From Pseudomonadota bacterium (GTDB taxonomy: Bacteria; Pseudomonadota; Gammaproteobacteria; Xanthomonadales; Xanthomonadaceae): 23,099 bases of DNA. The stretch spans positions 1-23,099 of the forward strand of contig JAEWGI010000076.1 of the NCBI GenBank assembly GCA_023388355.1. Reading direction: 5' to 3'. The notes beneath the pieces were generated by a model that saw only the letters and a list, made by a program, of their open reading frames with translations, made no database searches and had not been told where the DNA came from. Shown one piece after another: positions 19,668-23,099 of the stretch (position 1 is the stretch's first letter; the number at the start of each line of letters is the position of its first letter). A program made the position numbers and the translations under genes.

Positions 19668-22157
19668 ATGAGCCATCACCCCGAGACCCACGGCGCGGTT
19701 GCAGCCGCGCCGCCGCCCGCCGCCGCGGCCCGCAGCGACGCGTCCGCGTCCGCCTGCGACCACCGCGACGCGGCCGCGCACGACGCCCCGGTGCCCGCCC
19801 CGGTGCCCGATCCCGGCCGCGCCGACACCGTCGCCCCCGTCGCCGCAACCGCCTGGATCACCAAGGAGGCCGGCAACCGCCGGATGCCCTTCGACCGCGC
19901 CCGCCTGGAGCGCGCCATCGACCGCGACCACGCCGCCTTCCCGCAGCTCGATATCGACGACTACAAGCGCGGCATCCTCGGCTTCGTCGAGCGCAAGGAG
20001 GCGCTGAACGCCGACGACCTGGTCGACCACCTGATCCGCGAGGCCGAGGCCCGCGTCGACCTGACCGCGCCGGAGTGGGAGATGTTCGCCGCGCGCCTGT
20101 ACCTGCGGCGCCTGTACAAGCGCGCCAGCCGCAACCGCTTCTACGACGCCGGGCAGAAGTACGGCTGCTACGTCGGCCTGCAGGAGTCGCTGGCCGACCG
20201 CAACATCTATTCCAACGACATCCTGCGCGCCTATTCCAAGGAAGAGCTGCAGCAGGCCGCGCGCATGATCGACCCCTCGCGCGACCTGCTGTTCGCCTAC
20301 AACGGCCTGTACCTGCTGGCCACGCGCTACCTGGCCACCGACCATGCGCGCAACGTGTACGAACTGCCGCAGGAGCGCTGGCTCACCATCGCGCTGTACC
20401 TGATGCAGAACGAGGGCGGCACCGGCCAGGGCGGGCGCGAGCGCCGCATGCAGCTGGTGGGCGAGGCCTACTGGGCGCTGTCGAACCTGTACATGACCGT
20501 GGCCACGCCGACCTTGCAGAACGCGGGCAAGGTGGGTGGGCAGCTGTCGTCGTGCTTCATCGACACGGTGGACGATTCGCTGCAGGGCATCTTCGATTCC
20601 AATACCGACATCGCCCGCGTGTCCAAGGGCGGCGGCGGCGTGGGTGCCTACATGGGCTACGTGCGCGCCTCGGGCTCGGCGATCCGCGGCGTGCCCAACT
20701 CGTCCGGCGGCGTGGTGCCGTGGATCAAGCAACTCAACAACACCGCGGTCTCGGTCGACCAGCTCGGCCAGCGCAAGGGCGCGGTCGCGGTCTACCTGGA
20801 CATCTGGCATCGCGACATCGAGGCCTTCCTCGACCTGCGCCTGAACAACGGCGACCAGCGCCTGCGCGCGCACGACGTGTTCACCTCGGTCTGCATCCCC
20901 GACCTGTTCATGGAGGCGGTGGAGCGCCGCGGCGACTGGTACCTGTTCGACCCGCACGAGGTGAAGCGGGTGAAGGGCTGGTACCTGCAGGATGCCTTCG
21001 ACGAGACGAAGGGCGAGGGCAGCTTCCGGCGCAGGTACGAAGAGGTCGTCAACGACGAGCGCATCGGCCGCAGGACGGTCAAGGCGATCGACATCTTCAA
21101 GCGGCTGATGGTCAGCCAGCTGGAGACCGGCAATCCGTTCATGTTCTACCGCGACGAGGTCAACCGGAGGAACCCGAACAAGCATGCCGGCATGGTGTAT
21201 TCGTCCAACCTGTGCACCGAGATCCTGCAGAACATGAGCCCGACCCGGCTCATGCAGGAGATCATCTCCGGCAACCAGATCGTGACCACGAAGCAGGCCG
21301 GGGACTTCGTGGTCTGCAACCTGTCCTCGATCAATCTCGGCCGCGCCGTGCTGCCGCCCGACGGCCAGGGCGACCTGATCACCGACGTGCTCGAACGCCT
21401 GGTCCCGATCCAGGTGCGCATGCTCGACAACGTGATCGACCTCAACGCGCTGCCGGTGCCCCAGGCCACGATCACCAACCGCAAATACCGCGCGATCGGC
21501 CTGGGCACGTTCGGCTGGCACCACCTGCTGGCGCTCAAGGGCATCGACTGGAACTCGCCGGAGGCCGAGGACTTCAGCGACGCGCTGTACGAGCGGATCA
21601 ACCACCTGGCCATCCAGGCGAGCATGGCCCTGGCGAAGGAGAAGGGCACCTATCCGGCATTCGCCGGCAGCGACTGGCATACCGGCACCTACTTCCGCGA
21701 CCGTGGCTACAACAGCCCGCAGTGGCTGGACCTGGCGGCGCAGGTGGCGGTGAACGGACTGCGCAACGGCTGGCTGCTGGCGGTCGCCCCGAACATGTCG
21801 ACCGCGCAGATCGCGGGCTCCACCGCCTCGATCGATCCGATCTACTCGGCGTTCTACTACGAGGAGAAGAAGGACTACCGGCGGCCGGTCGCCGCGCCGG
21901 GCCTGTCGCTGGAGACCTGGCCGTACTACGAGAAGGGCGCGTACAGGGTCGACCAGTTCGCCTCGGTGCGGCAGAACGCGCGGCGCCAGCGCCATGTCGA
22001 CCAGGCGATCAGCTTCAACCTGTACGTGCCCTCGACCATCCGCGCCTCGACGCTGCTCGAGCTGCACATGAGCGCGTGGCGCGGCGGCATCAAGACCACG
22101 TACTACGTGCGCTCGAACGATATCGATATCGCCGAGTGCGAATGGTGTTCGAGCTGA
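19668..22157 (+). CDS. nrdA: Class I ribonucleoside-diphosphate reductase, alpha (large) subunit
   Basis: An 829-residue catalytic subunit that reduces ribonucleoside diphosphates to deoxy forms using the radical from NrdB. Residues 1-60 are an Ala/Pro-rich, probably disordered tail, followed by an ATP-cone-like domain (about 62-155). The catalytic barrel shows PTLQNAG and SSCF (Cys296), SSNLCTEI (Asn514, Cys516, Glu518), VVCNLSSINLG (Cys550) and APNMSTAQIAGST (phosphate binding). KTTYYVRSND carries the tyrosine pair (812-813) of the radical path, and the extreme C-terminus ECEWCSS gives the shuttle cysteines 824 and 827, unusually close to the tyrosines compared with E. coli. The ATG at 19668 has GGAGGG five bases upstream; an ATG at 19656 is less likely. 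It is under the riboswitch. Confidence 0.96.
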   Translation: MSHHPETHGAVAAAPPPAAAARSDASASACDHRDAAAHDAPVPAPVPDPGRADTVAPVAATAWITKEAGNRRMPFDRARLERAIDRDHAAFPQLDIDDYKRGILGFVERKEALNADDLVDHLIREAEARVDLTAPEWEMFAARLYLRRLYKRASRNRFYDAGQKYGCYVGLQESLADRNIYSNDILRAYSKEELQQAARMIDPSRDLLFAYNGLYLLATRYLATDHARNVYELPQERWLTIALYLMQNEGGTGQGGRERRMQLVGEAYWALSNLYMTVATPTLQNAGKVGGQLSSCFIDTVDDSLQGIFDSNTDIARVSKGGGGVGAYMGYVRASGSAIRGVPNSSGGVVPWIKQLNNTAVSVDQLGQRKGAVAVYLDIWHRDIEAFLDLRLNNGDQRLRAHDVFTSVCIPDLFMEAVERRGDWYLFDPHEVKRVKGWYLQDAFDETKGEGSFRRRYEEVVNDERIGRRTVKAIDIFKRLMVSQLETGNPFMFYRDEVNRRNPNKHAGMVYSSNLCTEILQNMSPTRLMQEIISGNQIVTTKQAGDFVVCNLSSINLGRAVLPPDGQGDLITDVLERLVPIQVRMLDNVIDLNALPVPQATITNRKYRAIGLGTFGWHHLLALKGIDWNSPEAEDFSDALYERINHLAIQASMALAKEKGTYPAFAGSDWHTGTYFRDRGYNSPQWLDLAAQVAVNGLRNGWLLAVAPNMSTAQIAGSTASIDPIYSAFYYEEKKDYRRPVAAPGLSLETWPYYEKGAYRVDQFASVRQNARRQRHVDQAISFNLYVPSTIRASTLLELHMSAWRGGIKTTYYVRSNDIDIAECEWCSS

Positions 22158-22160
22158 CAG

Positions 22161-22178
22161 CGGCAGGCCCGCCTGCCG
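22161..22178 (+). other. Hairpin just after nrdA
   Basis: CGGCAGGC and GCCTGCCG form up to 8 bp around two bases, or 7 bp with a four-base loop, three bases after the nrdA stop and followed by TTGT. It could slow transcription or protect the nrdA message from 3' decay. Confidence 0.4.
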
Positions 22179-22255
22179 TTGTCATCCCGAACGCGACGAG
22201 GGCTCTCGTTCCCGGCGATCGGAAACAGGATTTCTCCCTTCGGTCGAAATGACAA
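22179..22255. repeat. Dispersed palindromic repeat (GTCATCCCGA...TCGAAATGAC type)
   Basis: The ends TTGTCATCCCGA (22179-22190) and TCGAAATGACAA (22244-22255) pair at 10 of 12 positions. Copies with these ends are widely dispersed between genes in many proteobacteria. It lies entirely in the nrdA-nrdB gap. Confidence 0.7.
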
Positions 22256-22265
22256 CTCAAGAACC

Positions 22266-22293
22266 GGGGTCAGAGTCGGCTTTCGCCCGACTC
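22266..22293. repeat. Partial copy of the GGGGTCAGAGTC repeat
   Basis: GGGGTCAGAGTC (22266-22277) is identical to the core of the inverted repeat in recC. Here only one half is present, with a local hairpin GAGTCGG/CCGACTC (22273-22293). Confidence 0.65.
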
Positions 22294-22297
22294 CCGC

Positions 22298-22385
22298 TGT
22301 AGGAGCGGCTTCAGCCGCGACCGGATGCTCCCGGCAAGCACAAACCATCGCCAGGCAGGCGCTCGCGGCTGAAGCCGCTCCTACA
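22298..22385. repeat. Inverted pair of REP elements (BIME-like)
   Basis: Perfect 23-base inverted arms (22298-22320 and 22363-22385) beginning TGTAGGAGCGGCTTCAG are separated by 42 bases. Each arm also folds by itself (GCGGCT-TC-AGCCGC). This is a well-known REP type in Pseudomonas and Xanthomonadaceae, mobilised by REP-associated tyrosine transposases. It ends 31 bp before the nrdB start. Confidence 0.85.
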
Positions 22386-22416
22386 AGAGCAATGCCAGCA
22401 CAACGGAAAGCACGAC

Positions 22417-23099
22417 ATGTCCGCCACTGCAGCACCCCGTACCGCCACCCCGCTCGAGCGCATCCGCATCCTCGAGCCGCGCCATCCCAATCGCTCCACC
22501 GGGATCATCAACGGCACCACCTCCGGCATCCTCAACTGGAACGACATCCCGTATCCGTCGTTCTATCGTGCCTACAAGGAGCTCTCGACCAACTTCTGGA
22601 TCCCGGACGAGGTCGACATGAAGGGCGACGCCAAGCAGTACGGCGAGCTGTCCGCGCGCGAGAAGAACGCCTACGATTCGATCATCGGCCTGCTCGCCAC
22701 GCTCGACTCGCCGCAGACGCGCTTCATCTACAACGTCGCCGAGTACATCACCGACCCGGCCGCGCACGCCAATGCCGCGATCATCGGCCAGCAGGAGGTG
22801 ATCCACAACGAGAGCTACAGCTACGTGCTGGCCTCGATCACCGACCTGTCCAACCAGAACCGGGTGTTCGAGCTCGCGCGCACCCACCCGACGATCATCG
22901 CGCGCAACGCGCCGATCATGGCCTCGTACGACGAGTTCATGCGCGAGAAGACCGCCGAGACCCTGCTGCGCTCGCTGATCCAGTCCTCGATCCTGGAAGG
23001 CATCAACTTCTATTCCGGCTTCGCCTATTTCTACAACCTGGTGCGCCAGAACCGGATGGCCGGCACCGGCAAGATCATCAGCTTCATCAACCGCGACGA
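22417..23099 (+). CDS. nrdB: Class I ribonucleoside-diphosphate reductase, beta (small) subunit, partial
   Basis: 227 codons are visible before the window ends. The protein carries the diiron centre and tyrosyl radical that NrdA needs. Metal ligands seen are Asp97 (TLDSPQTRF), Glu127 and His130 (QQEVIHNESYSY) and Glu194 (SSILEGINFY). Tyr134 sits at E+7, exactly where the radical tyrosine of E. coli NrdB lies (E115-H118-Y122). The window stops at SFINRD, just before the expected last Glu and His ligands. The ATG at 22417 has GGAAAG six bases upstream. It is on the same strand as nrdA with a 259-bp repeat-filled gap, so it is probably co-transcribed and under the same riboswitch. Confidence 0.94.
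   Translation, partial: MSATAAPRTATPLERIRILEPRHPNRSTGIINGTTSGILNWNDIPYPSFYRAYKELSTNFWIPDEVDMKGDAKQYGELSAREKNAYDSIIGLLATLDSPQTRFIYNVAEYITDPAAHANAAIIGQQEVIHNESYSYVLASITDLSNQNRVFELARTHPTIIARNAPIMASYDEFMREKTAETLLRSLIQSSILEGINFYSGFAYFYNLVRQNRMAGTGKIISFINRD

Noticed and set aside
19140..22067. 975-codon open frame antisense to nrdA, and a 919-codon frame on the plus strand over the same gene
   Set aside because: Both are GC-bias shadows; nrdA carries all catalytic residues in its own frame.

Overview
The window is very GC-rich and tightly packed. Gene content and protein style point to a gammaproteobacterium of the Xanthomonadaceae/Lysobacteraceae type (Luteimonas, Lysobacter or Xanthomonas-like). 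This is inferred from the recC-recB-recD order without ptrA, the TonB-receptor plus two-component cluster, the class I ribonucleotide reductase behind a cobalamin riboswitch, and abundant dispersed palindromic repeats. No rRNA or tRNA gene was seen.

Left part (1-3834, minus strand apart from the IS256 remnant): a worn, rearranged area. The start of an IS3-type orfA lies at the edge. It cuts off a short membrane-protein gene that resembles the N-terminus of an Mrr-like restriction endonuclease. Next come a histidine kinase and an OmpR-type response regulator with overlapping ends (TAGTG), preceded at 14 bp by the C-terminal third of a TonB-dependent receptor. That receptor is fused head-on to the C-terminal part of a frameshifted IS256-family transposase, which looks like the scar of a deletion.

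Middle (3916-14771, minus strand): an intact hipB-hipA toxin-antitoxin pair with three evenly spaced palindromic operators (centres 50 bp apart), immediately downstream of a complete recC-recB-recD operon whose three genes overlap by 4 bp at each junction. RecBCD is the exonuclease/helicase for double-strand break repair. All three rec genes carry in-frame palindromic repeat insertions: one long inverted repeat in recC, two at the 3' end of recB and two in recD.

Right part (14912-23099, plus strand): a membrane-anchored cytochrome c5-type protein, a lipoprotein nuclease of the ExeM/endonuclease-exonuclease-phosphatase type, an alpha/beta hydrolase overlapping zapE (cell-division ATPase), then a long leader and nrdA-nrdB. 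The nrd leader holds a consensus-like promoter, two candidate NrdR boxes 32 bp apart over the -35 and -10, and a cobalamin riboswitch that begins at the predicted transcription start. dNTP supply would then answer both to nucleotide status (NrdR) and to vitamin B12. The nrdA-nrdB gap is filled with three unrelated repeat families. nrdB runs off the right edge.

No obviously new enzyme system was found. The most unusual signals are the repeats that have become protein-coding inside recBCD, the regular operator array of hipBA, and the layered control of nrdAB.
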